64,000 bases of DNA from Anisodus tanguticus (lineage: Eukaryota > Streptophyta > Magnoliopsida > Solanales > Solanaceae), in contig CM067550.1 in assembly GCA_034509755.1 (NCBI GenBank), positions 4,147,001-4,211,000 on the forward strand. The letters run 5' to 3'. Both the position numbers and the translations under genes were made by a program. Shown piece after piece: positions 21,057 through 33,510 of this stretch. Positions within the stretch are counted from its first letter, which is position 1; the number at the start of each line of letters is the position of its first letter. The notes under the pieces are model-generated. The model was not told the DNA's origin and did no database searches. It worked only from the letters and a program-made list of their open reading frames with translations.

Positions 21057-21696
21057 CAACAACGTACCCAGTGAAGAACGTCTGGGGAGGTTAGAGTAGA
21101 CGCAGACCTTACCTCTACCTTGGTAGGTAGAGCGGTTGTTTCCGAGAGACCAAGTCGACACTTCAAGCTCCCCACACGTCATCAAGAAAAGGTTGAAGTG
21201 GCGTCATGCCGCAGCTTTAGAGGCGTGGTAGAGAAACCACAAAGGGGAGGTGCCCCAAAGTCTTACATAGAGCCCTCTAATGTCAAGAAAATGGGCAGCA
21301 CCCTTTTTATAAATCCCTTGTATGGTCATGAAGTTGAAGAGAAAGATCAAAAGCTAGAAGAGGGTACTACTTCTTTTACTAATCCATTATATGACCAAGG
21401 AGTTGTAAAAGGAGACACAGAGAAGGTGGAGGTCACCACGGGAATAGACAAAATGAAAAAAAAAAATATTTCCAATATTCGGCTCAAGACAAAGCATAAG
21501 CACAAGCACAAGCACAAGCAAAGCAAGAGAAACGGTCAGACCCGGACAAGAAATTTAAAGCAGTATGAAAATGTTGTTATCAAATGCGAATAAGTCATGC
21601 TAGCGCATTCTGAAAAAGAAGCAATAACTAATGCAGGTACATAAGATAAACAAAGTACACTAAAAAACACATATAAGTAGAATTCAAACGCTACTA
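21057..21696 (-). mobile_element. chimeric SINE retroposon with 17-bp target duplication
   Basis: AACACAAGTTTAACATA occurs on both sides (21040-21056 and 21697-21713), a length typical of LINE-driven target duplications. On the reverse strand the insert ends with a TS-type SINE tail finishing in CGTTGTTG against the left duplication. The other 540 bp are not SINE and are less AT-rich than the surroundings. The simplest reading is a transcript that began upstream in other DNA, ended in a SINE and was copied in. Confidence 0.7.
21120..21593 (+). CDS. unrecognised 157-codon open frame within the retroposon
   Basis: The longest open frame between element C and the PHO1 gene. The first 15 or so residues are antisense SINE. 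The middle has two similar segments, 'STLFINPLYGHEVEEKD' and 'TTSFTNPLYDQGVVKGD', and the end is strongly basic with a KHKHKHKH run. I do not recognise a family. It lies antisense to the presumed retroposed transcript. It could be a fragment of a captured gene or a chance frame in low-complexity DNA. There is no splice or promoter evidence. Confidence 0.2.
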   Translation: MVGRAVVSERPSRHFKLPTRHQEKVEVASCRSFRGVVEKPQRGGAPKSYIEPSNVKKMGSTLFINPLYGHEVEEKDQKLEEGTTSFTNPLYDQGVVKGDTEKVEVTTGIDKMKKKNISNIRLKTKHKHKHKHKQSKRNGQTRTRNLKQYENVVIKCE

Positions 21697-22257
21697 AACA
21701 CAAGTTTAACATATCATATAGATAATTAAACGGTGAAATGGTTAATAAATTTTAAGATATGTGAATATTGATAAGTAATGGGATTAAAAGTGCATATATA
21801 CTTTATGTAATTGCAAGTTTAAATGTGCTTAATCAAATATTACAAGGACTAAAATTGAAATTCACCAATAATTAAGGGACCAAACTATTAGAGAAGTTTT
21901 TAATATAAAAACTGAAGTGGCATAGCTTCGGGGATGTTGCACCACATGTTGTGATACTTATACTTTCTGATCATAGATATACGATAAGAAAAGAGGGAAA
22001 ATTTTATTTGCTTTATGTGGCATTTTTAAAATAATTAAAAGGTCCCTAAGTAAAATGTGTTGATCCTGTCAAAAATTATGGGTTTTGTATTAATATTTCC
22101 CTAAGTAGTATAGAATTTTAGAGAAGGACCATATCCACTAACCAACTTTAATTTGTGGCAGTCTTCATAATGTAAAAGATAATGGATTTACACACAACAT
22201 ATAGTGATACATTTAGGCTAATTCAGATCATCTCTCAAGATTTATTTAAATAATAAT

Positions 22258-22351
22258 GAATTATAGACTAATTAGTACAGGTAAGTTAACACGACACTGA
22301 TTATGAATTATAGACTAATTAGTACAGGTAAGTTAACACGACACTGATTTT
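22258..22351. repeat. perfect 47-bp tandem duplication
   Basis: The unit beginning GAATTATAGACTAATTAG is present twice in succession with no difference (22258 and 22305). Confidence 0.95.
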
Positions 22352-23981
22352 TTACAGGAGAATTTTTTTAATGGAATCACATTAGTGGGAGATACGTTAG
22401 AATCCAAATCATCACTACAATTTACATGACTTCAGCCATTTACATATAAATGCAATATGGCCTAAAAAGGTAAAAAGTACCATGTATTTTTTTCACGGAA
22501 AGTGAATATCGGAGTAATATTTTTCTTTACATTTTGCTAAGTGGACACTCATTTGCCCTGGATCGGAAGAAAATATCATGTGTGCATTTCTCTTTTATTT
22601 TATCTTCAAGTTTTCTTGTAATTAATTTTTAGATATATTTGGAGTTTTTTACTAGCTTGGAAGGTGATATTGACTGATCTCTCTTAAAATAACTCTTCTA
22701 TCTATAAGATATTCATCTTTACAACTCATTGCAATCCCAATTATTAATTCTTTGCTTGACATTATCTACAAAGGATTGGCATCAAGCTTTGTTAATATGT
22801 TTTGCAAGAAAACATTTACTATTAGATTTTCCCCAAGGTTAAAACTTTTAATATTAAGGCCATTTGCAAATGACAATTATTTGAGCCCGAAAGAATTCAA
22901 TCCCAAGCTAGTACGGTTGGTCGTATAAATACATATTATTTATTTAGTTTTATGTGGATAAAGAATTACTACCATCTATCTTATTTAATGTGACATTGTT
23001 CGATCGGGCACGGCGTTAAGAAAGAGATGATGAGTTTTAAAATTTGTAGGCTTAAATATATCATTTCATATATGTGGCTATAAGAACGTACTATTAAGAA
23101 TTAAATTTAAAAATTGAAGTTAAATTACTTTTAATATAAAAACTATCATTCTTTTTTTAAACAAACTTAAAATATGAAAATGTCATGCAAACTAATATAC
23201 CGTAACACTCCTCTTTTATCTGTGCAAGAGACAAAAAGAAAAAAGAATAAACAGCAACCTTTTTTACCAATATAATTTAAAACATTTCAGGTTCCCTGTG
23301 ATCCACTATTGATAGCAACCTTTTAATTTTGTTTTTGTTCTTAATTACATGAAATATAAGGAACCCATGAAGCAAAAGAAACCCCTTAGCCTAAAGGGTA
23401 CCCTACATTGCAAGATTAGTGTATTAAATTAATGTATGCTTTGTCTTGGTGGATATCTAGATGTGCTGACGTCATTCTAATTAAAAACAACAGAAAGAAA
23501 AATGTTATTTTATCCACTACGTTTGGCCCCTATGCAACATCAGCAAATCCCACTTTTAATACAACCAGCTATTTCCTTCCTTTCATTTCCTTTCCTTTTC
23601 ATTTCATTTTCACCGTGCCAAACAACTTCTTAACAGTCCAACTGTAACTATCGCCAAAAGTTAACGCAAGATGGTCAAAATTCTTGTATTCTTTTCGAAA
23701 ATTTTCAAGTTTGAGCTCCTAAAATTGAAAAACTCTTATTCCTTTTATATTTCAAGAGTCAAAACTTTCTGATGTTGGCCTCATATTCAGATATATAATC
23801 ATTTAGTTTTTTAAAATAAAATTTATTTATGAACCACGTAAAAAGTACTATAAATTATATTCTTTAATAATTTAAAATATTTAAAAGACATATGAAACAA
23901 TTGTGATCAAAGAATAATTCGTTTATCTCTTGAAATCTGAACAGTCCCATTACATACATTGAGATGGACAGAGTAATAACA

Positions 23982-24082
23982 CAACAACAGCAACAATATA
24001 TTCAGTGTAATTTCACACGGTGAAATCTGGAAAAAATAAAGTATACGAAGACCTTACCTCTACATTGGGAGGTAGAGATGCG
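23982..24082 (-). mobile_element. TS-type SINE tail
   Basis: The forward strand starts with CAACAACAG and carries 'AGTGTAATTTCACACGG', 'AGACCTTACCTCTACATTGG' and 'GGTAGAG', the reverse complement of the SINE tail at 20372. Confidence 0.65.
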
Positions 24083-26665
24083 ATGAAGTAATAAAGAACA
24101 CCTTATTTACCTTACTACTCTTACCTGATTAAATTTAATACAAAGTGAATATGGTAACTCTCTCAGATCTTCTAAATCTGGGTTAACTCTCATTTGGTAA
24201 TATTTATTGTGGCCAGGAATCTGTACACTTGTTCGCATGCACCGAAAGATTAAAAATCTTGGCTGGCCACTTAGTATGTATTAGTGATTTTGTGACAGGT
24301 CAAGTAGGTAATCAATCCTAATTTAGGTGCACTAAATATATAGTTTACCATATATTAGTCCTAGTTGTTATGTTTTTCTAATTCACCTAGCTTATGAGCC
24401 TACCAGTGCTAGAAGTGGAAATGGTTGGAACGACTAGACTATTTAATTTGGGTTAACCGAATTTAATTAATTTGACAGATCAATGTAGTTTTTTTTCGTT
24501 TAACTTAATTTGTTGAATGATACTAGTACTGTATAATCCTGCTTTTGTCACCCACACTGTCTTGCAGTACCTATAGTATTTTTAGTTTGGTTTTAAGAGT
24601 TCTTTTAAGTGTATTAATATATTATAATAACTCGAGTTTTATCTTTAATCTATTTTATTCTTCCTTGAATTTCGAGGAATTTTTAGTGCCAGGTGGACTC
24701 GTGGAGTCTAATTTCTTTTATATACTAATAGAATAAATAATTTTTACACGATCACAAGTCGTTTAAAAATTAATACAGTTACATATTTACATATTACTTT
24801 TTACGATGCAAACACATAAAGCTATAATGACCTATTATATTACTGCCGATGAAACTATAATTTTTTATACTAACAGTATATACAAACTTAAATCCAGACA
24901 AATAAACTAAAAGTTAAAAGAAAACAAGGTATAAGAATCGACACAAGCAATACAAGTTGCAAGCCAAACACTCAAGTTTTAAATCCCCTTTGACATCGTA
25001 AGTAGAGGCGTACTTAGAATTTAGATTCTATGAGTTCAATTTTTAAGTTTTTATTTGAATGTATTGTATTTTATAGATTTAAATATTTTATTTATTAATA
25101 ACTTTTATATATAAATTTATGTTTTGCGTAAAAAATGTTATCATTCAGATAAACCCAATGCCGCATGGTGCACATGCGTTTGAATTTGTAAGAGACAAAG
25201 ATTACAAGTTGGGAGATATGTAGAAGATGGAAGATTGCATGAAAATACATTAACGTAGGACACACCAATAAGCAAATGTATAAGTGCTTTCCTATCCACA
25301 ATATCACAAATTTAATATTTCTTCATTTTAGAATATTCTCTTCCTCAGAAACTTTAACATAAAAGAATTATTCCTTGATTCCTTCCTTCAGCCTCTTAGT
25401 GGGATCTGTCCAACACTGACATGACCAGAATTGAATATTTCTCTTATATGCCTTTCAATATTCCCAGCAATTTGGCTTTCCTATTGAGTATTATCAATCA
25501 TTCAGGAAAAACCTCTTTTGCTTCCTTTTTTATTGGCCCTAGTTTTCTCTTTTTTCTCCTTACACTCATTCTTCTGCTTTTAGTTTGTGTTATCTCATTA
25601 GCTCCTTGTAATAATTGGCCTATGAAACATTTTAGGATTTGAGTCGATTACGAGTTGTCAGCATTGCTAGTATTCTGTGTTCAAAATAGTAAATCAGTAT
25701 ATATAGATTAATTTGAAAAATGAAAAAGTGACAAAAATAGAAATGTTAATTAAATATCCGAATTCATAATGTTTCTCTTTAAGTAATTTAATCTTTTCAC
25801 TATATTTGAGGTGTTGGCTACTTTTTCCCATGATAGAATGGATATACATGTTATTGGAGTAGCGGTACCTCAAACGCCAATAACTTCATCGAACTTGAAA
25901 ACAGTAATGAATCACACAAATATTCTATTTTATTTGTAAGAAAATAATGCAGAAGAAGAGCAGAATTTCGGTGTTAAAAACTGAGGCAATGACTCTGTAT
26001 TTATAGCCAATGATGGTAATGTGAACAAGTGCTATTGCGCCTTATCAAAAAAGTCGCAACCTATTCAATGTAAAAAGTATTGTTGAAATTACATCCTTTC
26101 TCCTGATATCTTTTTGAAAAAATAACTCTTCATTTTCCTTTCACACCACACAAAATCCAATAAACACAACTATATATTAGAAAATTCTCAATGTATAATC
26201 GTAATTGAGTTACAGAAGATTGTTTCAATATTAATAGAAGATCACAATCTTTCACATAGGAATTTTAGGAAAAACAAGAGAGTTATGTCGTTTGGTGTTT
26301 TAAGAAGGAAATTATTGCGATTGAAAGTAAAGAGAAGCTTATTTAAACAAGAGTTGTTTAAATAATACGCCTATTCTCAATAGTCATGTCTTTTTTCTCT
26401 TTTTTTACCTCTCTCTTTAAATTTTTGTTTTATTGACTCACATGGGTGCCCCAAAACTTATTTCCTCATCAGGACGGGCCGAGTTGGGATCGGGCGACTC
26501 GGCCACTAGTCAGCCTTAAAAATTACAATGGAATACTAAGGGAACAAGAAGCTAACACAGAAGAGATGAGAAGAGAGATACAGAGAAATAAAGATGAGAA
26601 CAAGAAACACAATACAATAATATCCTATCTAACTATGCCTAGAGATGATGACTTATAGCAGTTTT

Positions 26666-27779
26666 TGTTGGATATGTAAAGCGATACGGGAAGTAAATAA
26701 ATATTACAAGTGTTCGAAAGGATAAACAAATAGGCAATATTCAGATCTGCTGCAAGCTTGTTGAATGTTGAATCTTGATAACCTGAAATCAAGAAATACT
26801 AAATTTGTATTGTTACAACTGTGGGTTGAGTCGAGAGAAGACTCTTTGTCTTTAAGACAAGATTGCCCCGTATATATGCTTTTACGTTAGCAGGCAATAG
26901 TCTCCCAAGATAAAATAACAACTAATCAACACTACAAAGCAAATAGGTTCATTCTGACGAAGAAAACAAACACGAAACGACTTGCTGAAGAATGGAAAAG
27001 GAAGGAAGAGTTTTCTGTTTTTGTCCCAACGTTTCTGCTCACATTTTGGACTGACTTTCTGTTTTGTCTCTGTGTATATATGTTGTCTCGTTTCTGTGTC
27101 ACACAATTGAGCCAAAAGGCTCCAATATATAGCATAAGGGAGGGACTCCTCAACTGCCAAATAATTAACATGCCATTGAAGGAGGGAGTAATTCAGCCAT
27201 TACTAGCCAAGTAATGGCTGTTTAAGGCCATTGAAGGAGGGTTGTTTATGGAGGAGTTAATCAGCCAAGTAATGGCTGGTTAATGCACCAAAAATCAACT
27301 CAAACGGTAGGTAGAAACTTTCTGCCTTCCGTCGTTCCTAAATTCATTTGGGGGTCTATCAGAAGAAGCCCAAGACCCGAGACCCGGACGGGACGGGCGG
27401 GCGGCGGCAGCGGGCGTGTGGGCTTAGCCTTGAACCCAAGCACATCTAGGTCCTCCCTCCTTCAAACACATGGGTTACCCCTTGGGGTCCCAAACCCTTA
27501 GCTAATTTTGAGACTTATAAAGAGAGCAATTCTTCATTTTCCCACCGATGAGGTAGATTTGTCCCACACCATATTTCCATGCCTCAAACACCTTACTTCG
27601 TGGACCAATATCTCTTTCATTTCTCAACGAAATTTGACGATTCTTGGCCCTACGGTCATCTACTCACTTAGTAGATTATGCACGTGGGAAGAGACAAAGC
27701 CTCCAACATGCAGAACCCTAGTGTTTAAGTCATTAAATACGGGTGGACGCACCTCCCCAACAAAGGCAAATTTCCAACA
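26666..27779 (-). mobile_element. solo LTR of the long-LTR copia family
   Basis: On the reverse strand it starts TGTTGGAAATTTGCC and ends CATATCCAACA. It is flanked by the 5-bp duplication GTTTT on both sides (26661-26665 and 27780-27784). It shares extended blocks with LTR C, for example 'CCGTAGGGCCAAGAATCGTC' and 'GAAGTAAGGTGTTTGA', and has a GC-rich island (27365-27425) in the same place. The absence of internal sequence shows it arose by recombination between the two LTRs of a former full copy. Confidence 0.93.
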
Positions 27780-27784
27780 GTTTT

Positions 27785-29014
27785 CTCATACGCCAACTGC
27801 CACATAGTACGCACTACGTTCTCTTATCCCGGTTGCACACAAAATCAGTTAATATTTTAGACGGTATTTTCACACGGTTACTCCTTCTAGGTTTAATAAA
27901 ATTACTCTTTTCTCCCTTATTAGCCCTGCTGTCCGTCATCAATATGGTTCATAACACCAGCTTTAAAAAGAAGGTGTGCAAATAAAATCTTAAGCAAATT
28001 CCGCATTAAAAAGTATGAATGGAAAAAGTGTAGTGTTGTATATAGCACATGGATTTTGTTTAACGAACGACGATTTTTTATTTTTCACTTCAAGGAGTAG
28101 AGTCGCTGCCCAAATTTACATAAAAATAGCGTAAATTGCGCAATTCAAAAGTCTCTCTACGGCTGAAGAATGAGCGTGTTCTATTTCAATTATGTCTTTG
28201 AAAAATAGTTATTGTTATTGAATTTCAAATTCTATAAGTTTCACCCCAGGACATTATCTTGAAAACATTGGCTAATAGCAGAGGTCAAAAAATGACTATT
28301 TGTTAAGTTTGCACCAATTTTACAATGTGTGCACGCTTACCAGCTCTAGGATAATGTAGTTCAAAGGATAATATCAGTGTAAAAAATTTGACTATTCTGT
28401 TTAAGCAACTATTTAAATTTTATCCCCTTTTAAAGGATTGTATATTTAGACCCAGTGACCACTTCCATTTCCATGCTCTTTTTCTCTTTTTTAAATTCAA
28501 TTAAAAGATAAGTAGATTTATAAAGGGCTACAACATTAATTAACCCCTTTCGGATGAGGAAATAGGTGGACATACCTCTTTATCATTTGAATATACGAAA
28601 ATGACTTTATAAAAAACTCTCATATGTTATTTTCAAATTTCTTATGTGTAAAAATAAAATTACTTCTAAAAAAAAATATAATATCTTAAAATAAATTTAT
28701 GAAATGCTACAAAATTAATTAATCTGGATGAGAAAAAAGGCGAACTTAGCCATTAAATTCAATTAAAAGAACATACCATAGAGTTGATCGTGGAATCAAA
28801 TTAAATATCTGAACACAAAAATCTCAATCTCGAATGTCATTAACTAAAATCTAAGGGAAGTAGTAGACAAGTTATTCAAACAATCATAGGACTGAAATTC
28901 CATAATTTTCAGCACGTTTGATTTTGACTTGAATAATACTATAATACGTTAGAACAGTCACATGACAGCTTTATTAAAGCTAAAAGATACAGTGTATATA
29001 GGAGAATCACGTTT
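27785..29014. other. intergenic, no gene seen
   Basis: AT-rich. Weak local repetition of 'TTAAATTCAATTAAAAGA' (about 28493 and 28755) suggests an old duplication. No coding signal. Confidence 0.5.
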
Positions 29015-29366
29015 CTTTAATTAAATACATGACTAAAAGGGGTAATATTCTGAGAAGGGGGCGATTTAGTCAATAAAATTAAATGTATTGGACCAACTGC
29101 AGTACATGTAGGTAGAGTGCCCATCGTCAACAATTAATATACAATTAAGAAAAACAAAAGGAATTAAGAAAGCTTAAAATAAATTTACCCCTTTAATTAA
29201 ATACATGACTAAAAGGGGTAATATTCTGAGAAGGGGGCGATTTAGTCAATAAAATTAAATGTATTGGACCAACTGCAGTACATGTAGGTAGAGTGCCCAT
29301 CGTCAACAATTAATATACAATTAAGAAAAACAAAAGGAATTAAGAAAGCTTAAAATAAATTTACCC
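29015..29366. repeat. near-perfect 176-bp tandem duplication
   Basis: Units starting CTTTAATTAAATACATGAC at 29015 and 29191 are adjacent and look identical along their length. Two such copies next to each other imply a recent event or an assembly artefact. Confidence 0.93.
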
Positions 29367-30300
29367 CTCTCAAAATGTTTACTAAAATTAGTTTTATTGT
29401 GGTTTGGTTTGGATCATTTTTTTCTTATGAAAAAACCAAAGCGACTCCTTGATTATTAATTATAAAACTAAAACTAAACCAAACATTAAATGATTTTTAT
29501 CGATTTTGATTTTAGTGAATTTATATTTTTTGAAATAAAATGTTTTTTTCTTGGTGGGGGAAGAAGTTCGTTGAGTGGGAAAATATTCAGCCAAACAAGG
29601 GAAGAGAAAAGGAAAAGATTTTTTTTATAATATGAAAAGTATTTTAGTACATTATTTTTAAAAACTACTTATACATTAAGAAAATGTATATCTCCAAGTA
29701 AACACTTCTCATTTGTTTAGATTACGTTTAATTATTTTTTGGTCAGTCAAAAACAAAATTTCGTTGATTTTACACGATCTCACACCACGTAACACTAAAT
29801 TGAAGAACACGTTAGTCTATCAAATTAGTATAGCTGGTTTTTCGTTTCCATTAATTTAAAATATTATTGCCTAACCCGCCCATGCTATGACAGGTTAGGC
29901 TTAACATATTTTCATAATGGATCTATTCATGCACAATCCAAGTTAGCCAATCAAGGAAACTGTGATAAATTTCACGAATAGTCACTTTTGAACCTCTTTA
30001 GTTGCAAAATAATTACTGATGTACAGTTTCATAATATTGCCCTGAAGTTCTATTTGTGAAATATGAAGCTGAATGACAATGATTATTTTTCAATTATAGG
30101 ATTGAAATTTGGCTAGTCAACACTATTACTATAAAAAATTATTAGGCAAATAGTCAGTTTTATAACGATTATTAAAAATTAGCCATTATCTTAAATTTTA
30201 ATTAATTCTTAATGCGATTTTTTTTTTTAACAGAAGTACTTCTATTTGAATTACTATAAAACTCCATCGCAATGTGGTAATTGCTGAAGTTTCGAGTGAA
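29367..30300. other. intergenic, no gene seen
   Basis: AT-rich, no convincing open frame or defined repeat. Confidence 0.5.
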
Positions 30301-30304
30301 ACTC

Positions 30305-30762
30305 CAGAACGTAAAGAATGGATCTTGAGTCTAACTCAACCCCAAAAAGCTAACTTGTAGGGTGATGATTGTCTAAGTCCATATAAGGAGTCCATGTTCT
30401 CATTCCATTTCGACGTGGGACTCTTAACACTCCCACGTACGCCCAGATCTCGTTAACTGGAGCGTGGACAATATAATTTGGGGGCTCAACATCGCTGAAC
30501 AAAGAATTGGAATGGGTCTGACTCTGATACCATGTAAATAATGGATCTTGGGCCTAACTCGACCCAAAAAGCTAGTTTGTAGGGTGAGGATTGTCAAGTC
30601 CATATAAGGAGTCTGACTCTGATACCATGTAAAGAATGAATCTTGGGCCTAACTCAACCCCAAAAACTAACTTGTAGAGTGAGGATTGTCCAAGTTCATA
30701 TAAGAAGTTCATGTTTCCATTCCATTTCCGATGTGTAACTCTTAACACAACATCTGTGCTGA
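30305..30762 (-). mobile_element. TRIM-like array of three LTR units
   Basis: Three copies of a block beginning near 'AATGGATCTTG' with 'CTAACTCAACCCCAAAAA' and 'GAGGATTGTC' start at about 30316, 30537 and 30635. Two copies of CTCTGATACCATG (about 30523-30535 and 30616-30628) are the reverse complement of the tRNA-iMet primer binding site. This is how a reverse-strand TRIM and a partly duplicated neighbour would look. There is no coding capacity, as expected for TRIMs. Confidence 0.65.
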
Positions 30763-31242
30763 AGTTCCTCTAAGTTTTTCATTTTCTTTCTCATGTTGTT
30801 CTTAACGGATTTCCAAACAGAATTGTCAAGCCAGAATATTCCCGTCCACACGTACACGTGGTTCCCCAAAGTAGTTTTCTAAGCGTTCATGCTATTTCAA
30901 AATCACTCACCTAGTCGTAATCGTTGTCAATGCATATTAAATACAGTAATTATACATATCAAACTCGGTAAAAAATAAAGATTAAAGTTATTTTTGTTGC
31001 GGGTTTTATTGGGCTGTTATGGAGTGTAAAAGTGTTTTGTTGTATTACAAAAAACATAGTGCACCTGGAAGTGAGGGTGGTGGTTGGAGCTTAGAGGTAA
31101 CAGGCAACTATCACAACTAGAGGAATATATTTTTTGTCTAATTTCATCTTTTCATTTTTATTACTTAAGAAGATAAAAGACAAGACAATTATCTTGCTAG
31201 TTAGTTACTCAAATTTCATTAACTTTATGTGTTTCTATTAAT
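30763..31242. other. intergenic, no gene seen
   Basis: AT-rich, no open frame of note. Confidence 0.45.
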
Positions 31243-31365
31243 TACAACAACATACTTAGTGTAATCTCACAAGTAGGATCTGAGAAGGATAGAGTGTACG
31301 CAGACAACATACTTGACAGGTAGAAAAGTTATTTCCGAAAGACGTTCGGCTCACGAGCACACATG
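31243..31365 (-). mobile_element. TS-type SINE tail
   Basis: The forward strand begins ACAACAACATACTTAGTGTAA and contains 'AGAGTGTACGCAGAC' and 'TTTCCGAAAGAC', the reverse complement of the SINE at 20372, with a small internal deletion. It lies just left of the Helitron. Confidence 0.7.
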
Positions 31366-31386
31366 ACAAAGAATGTCAGATAAGAA

Positions 31387-32914
31387 TCTATATATAATAT
31401 AAAGCTAGAAAGAAAAAAAGTGATGTGGCACCTCTCTTTGGCCAAGAAACACATTTATCTTTTTCTCTTTTTTGACATTTTTCCTATTTTTTTCATTTAT
31501 GTGCTATATTAAAAAATAATATTTAAATTTCACTCCTTTTAACTCTCTTAATTATGTATTTATATCTATCTTCTTTTTATCCTATTTAACATATCTCATT
31601 ATACCTCAATAATTATTTTATGGTCACATAAAACCTTTCACCTACTCCATTCGGTTTCCCAACTCTTTTTTCTCTTGATTGTCCCTTAATTATGTTAAAT
31701 ATGCCACATTTTAAAATTAAGGTGTTAATTGTACCTCCGTGATAAATAAAAATCAAGAAGAAAGAAAGAAGAAGAAATGAGTAGCCGTCTCAAAATTAAT
31801 ACTCCCATAACCTATGGCTTCTCAGTTTCTCAAATTTAGATGTAAAGCTTTTATGGTATAAAACTATAAATTGAATGTTAGCAAAGCCAATCCATCTCTT
31901 AGCCACCATAAGGATTTTAGAAGTATTAGAGAGATATTACGTACCTTTTGATTCTCCAGTAAGAATCACTTCTATTTTCAACGTATTTTGAATATAAATG
32001 ATGTTTTGGATTATTTTCTATAAATCTTTAGTATGAATAAAATTTGTCTTTTGAAACATGTTTGATCGTTGTCCACAGGTGACTGATTGGCTTACTGTAC
32101 TTCTATTCTATTGATTAGTCTTCTCTAACTCATTGATTTTATGCCCTTTTACTTATAATTATTGCTTGTCGTTTTGCTATTGTTTATCTTCTCCCGATTG
32201 ATACATTTAGAGATATTTGTGCTGTGCTATTGATTGAATTGCTCTTCTTCTGCTTCAAATCCCAGTTCATGTCAAAGTGATATCGAATATTTCTCAGTTG
32301 TTAATTATTTATGTCATAAATTTTAGAGATGGCAATAAGCATTTGCTAAATTGGATAACATAATTCATCATCTCGGTGAGTTTGATTATCTTATGTACCT
32401 ATTTCTTTTATCGAGTATGTGAATTTCTATTTTTTAATTTTAGAGTAAAACTATTTTTCTGATTAAGAACATTGTAACAATGAAACATATGTATTATATA
32501 GACACATGAATTGATATCATATTTAGTTAATCTGAGCACAAAAGGAAGGATGAAAGTTGTTATGAGGGCCATGTTTTTAGAAAGCTAACGAAGATGAAAG
32601 TAGAAGAGAAATAGTTATTCACTTCAAAATTAGACAAAAATCTGAAAGTATCTCAACTAGCTTTATTGCAGTACTTGTGCCAAAGCAATTAACAAAATAG
32701 ATTATGAATATCGTACGCGGACAATATAAATAAATAATCACATTTATCTTTTCACTTCAATGTTTTTTTTAATTAGAGAATGAGAAGGTCATAAAAATTA
32801 GCACAATACAATCTACTTTTTGTTAATTTTTTCATTTGAGTAGTAGAAAAAGAAATACTTCATAAATATAACGAGGTCTTTTACCAACGCGCGACGCGCC
32901 GGAAAGTTTCCTAG
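31387..32914 (+). mobile_element. non-autonomous Helitron (1528 bp)
   Basis: The left end reads TCTATATATAATATAAAG after a host A. The right end reads CCAACGCGCGACGCGCCGG, then 'AAAGTTTCCTAG', before a host T. The GCGCG-A-CGCGC palindrome a few bases before the terminal CTAG is the hairpin expected at a Helitron 3' end, and insertion between A and T with no target duplication fits. The interior has no Rep/helicase frame. It lies about 2 kb upstream of the PHO1 start codon. Confidence 0.82.
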
Positions 32915-33148
32915 TTTAAAATTTAAAATAAAAAATGTCTTTACATTCATAAAGCAAAAATTAAGCGAAAAAGTGATGGTTGGTTACAATGAGATCGATG
33001 CTTGTTATAATTTGTCCAAAGGATTTTGTGTAATATTACCATTTATTATATTTACCAAATGTTTTGATATCACAAATGAACTTGAACAAGAAAAATGAAT
33101 TGCCAAGTCAATTCTCACACTTATCCTTCTCAGTATAAAAAATAAGAA
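32915..33148. other. spacer, nothing seen
   Basis: AT-rich spacer between the Helitron and the next MITE. Confidence 0.4.
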
Positions 33149-33510
33149 GGGATAATAACACTTTTGGTCCCTAAGATTTAAGTAATTCTATTTTTAGTCT
33201 CTGTGATATATAACTCATTATATCTAACCTTTAATTAATTGAAATGTGTGTTTTTTGCCCATTTATGTAGAAAATATGTTATATTTAACTATTTATAGAA
33301 CTATATTACCGTCAAATATGAAGTAACATTACGAATTTAAAATATCATATGAGCAATTAAGTGGTGAAATAATTAATAATTATGGTGAATTTGTGAATAT
33401 ATCAAGGGTGCAAAAATCAATTAATTGAAGGTGTAATATGCTTAGTCAGATATCATAAGGACGAAAATTAGAATTTACTAACAATTGAGGGATCAAAAAG
33501 CTATTAACCC
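33149..33510. mobile_element. MITE, about 362 bp, uninterrupted copy
   Basis: The left end GGGATAATAACACTTTTGG and the inverted right end (GGGTTAATAGCTTTTTG on the other strand) are similar. The interior matches the split copy at 20884-21896. The superfamily is not clear from the ends. It lies about 1.4 kb upstream of the PHO1 gene. Confidence 0.7.

Larger units (their letters stand above)
20884..21896. mobile_element. MITE split by a retroposon
   Basis: The two halves, 20884-21056 and 21697-21896, together match the uninterrupted MITE at 33149-33510: both have inverted ends with 'ATCCCTCA' or 'GGGACCAAA', internal 'CCTTCAATTAATTAAAATGTG' and 'TTAATAAATTTTAAGATATG'-type sequence. The interruption is the 640-bp retroposon at 21057-21696. 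Confidence 0.65.
21900..26660. other. long intergenic stretch, no gene seen
   Basis: Mostly AT-rich sequence with short, unconvincing open frames (23432-23647, 24545-24736, 25421-25642). It contains the 47-bp duplication and one SINE copy. Around 25860-26450 a block with TATTTATAG and a GGGCGACTCGGCC segment (26475-26510) has the feel of an old LTR, but I found no partner or target duplication. Confidence 0.5.
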
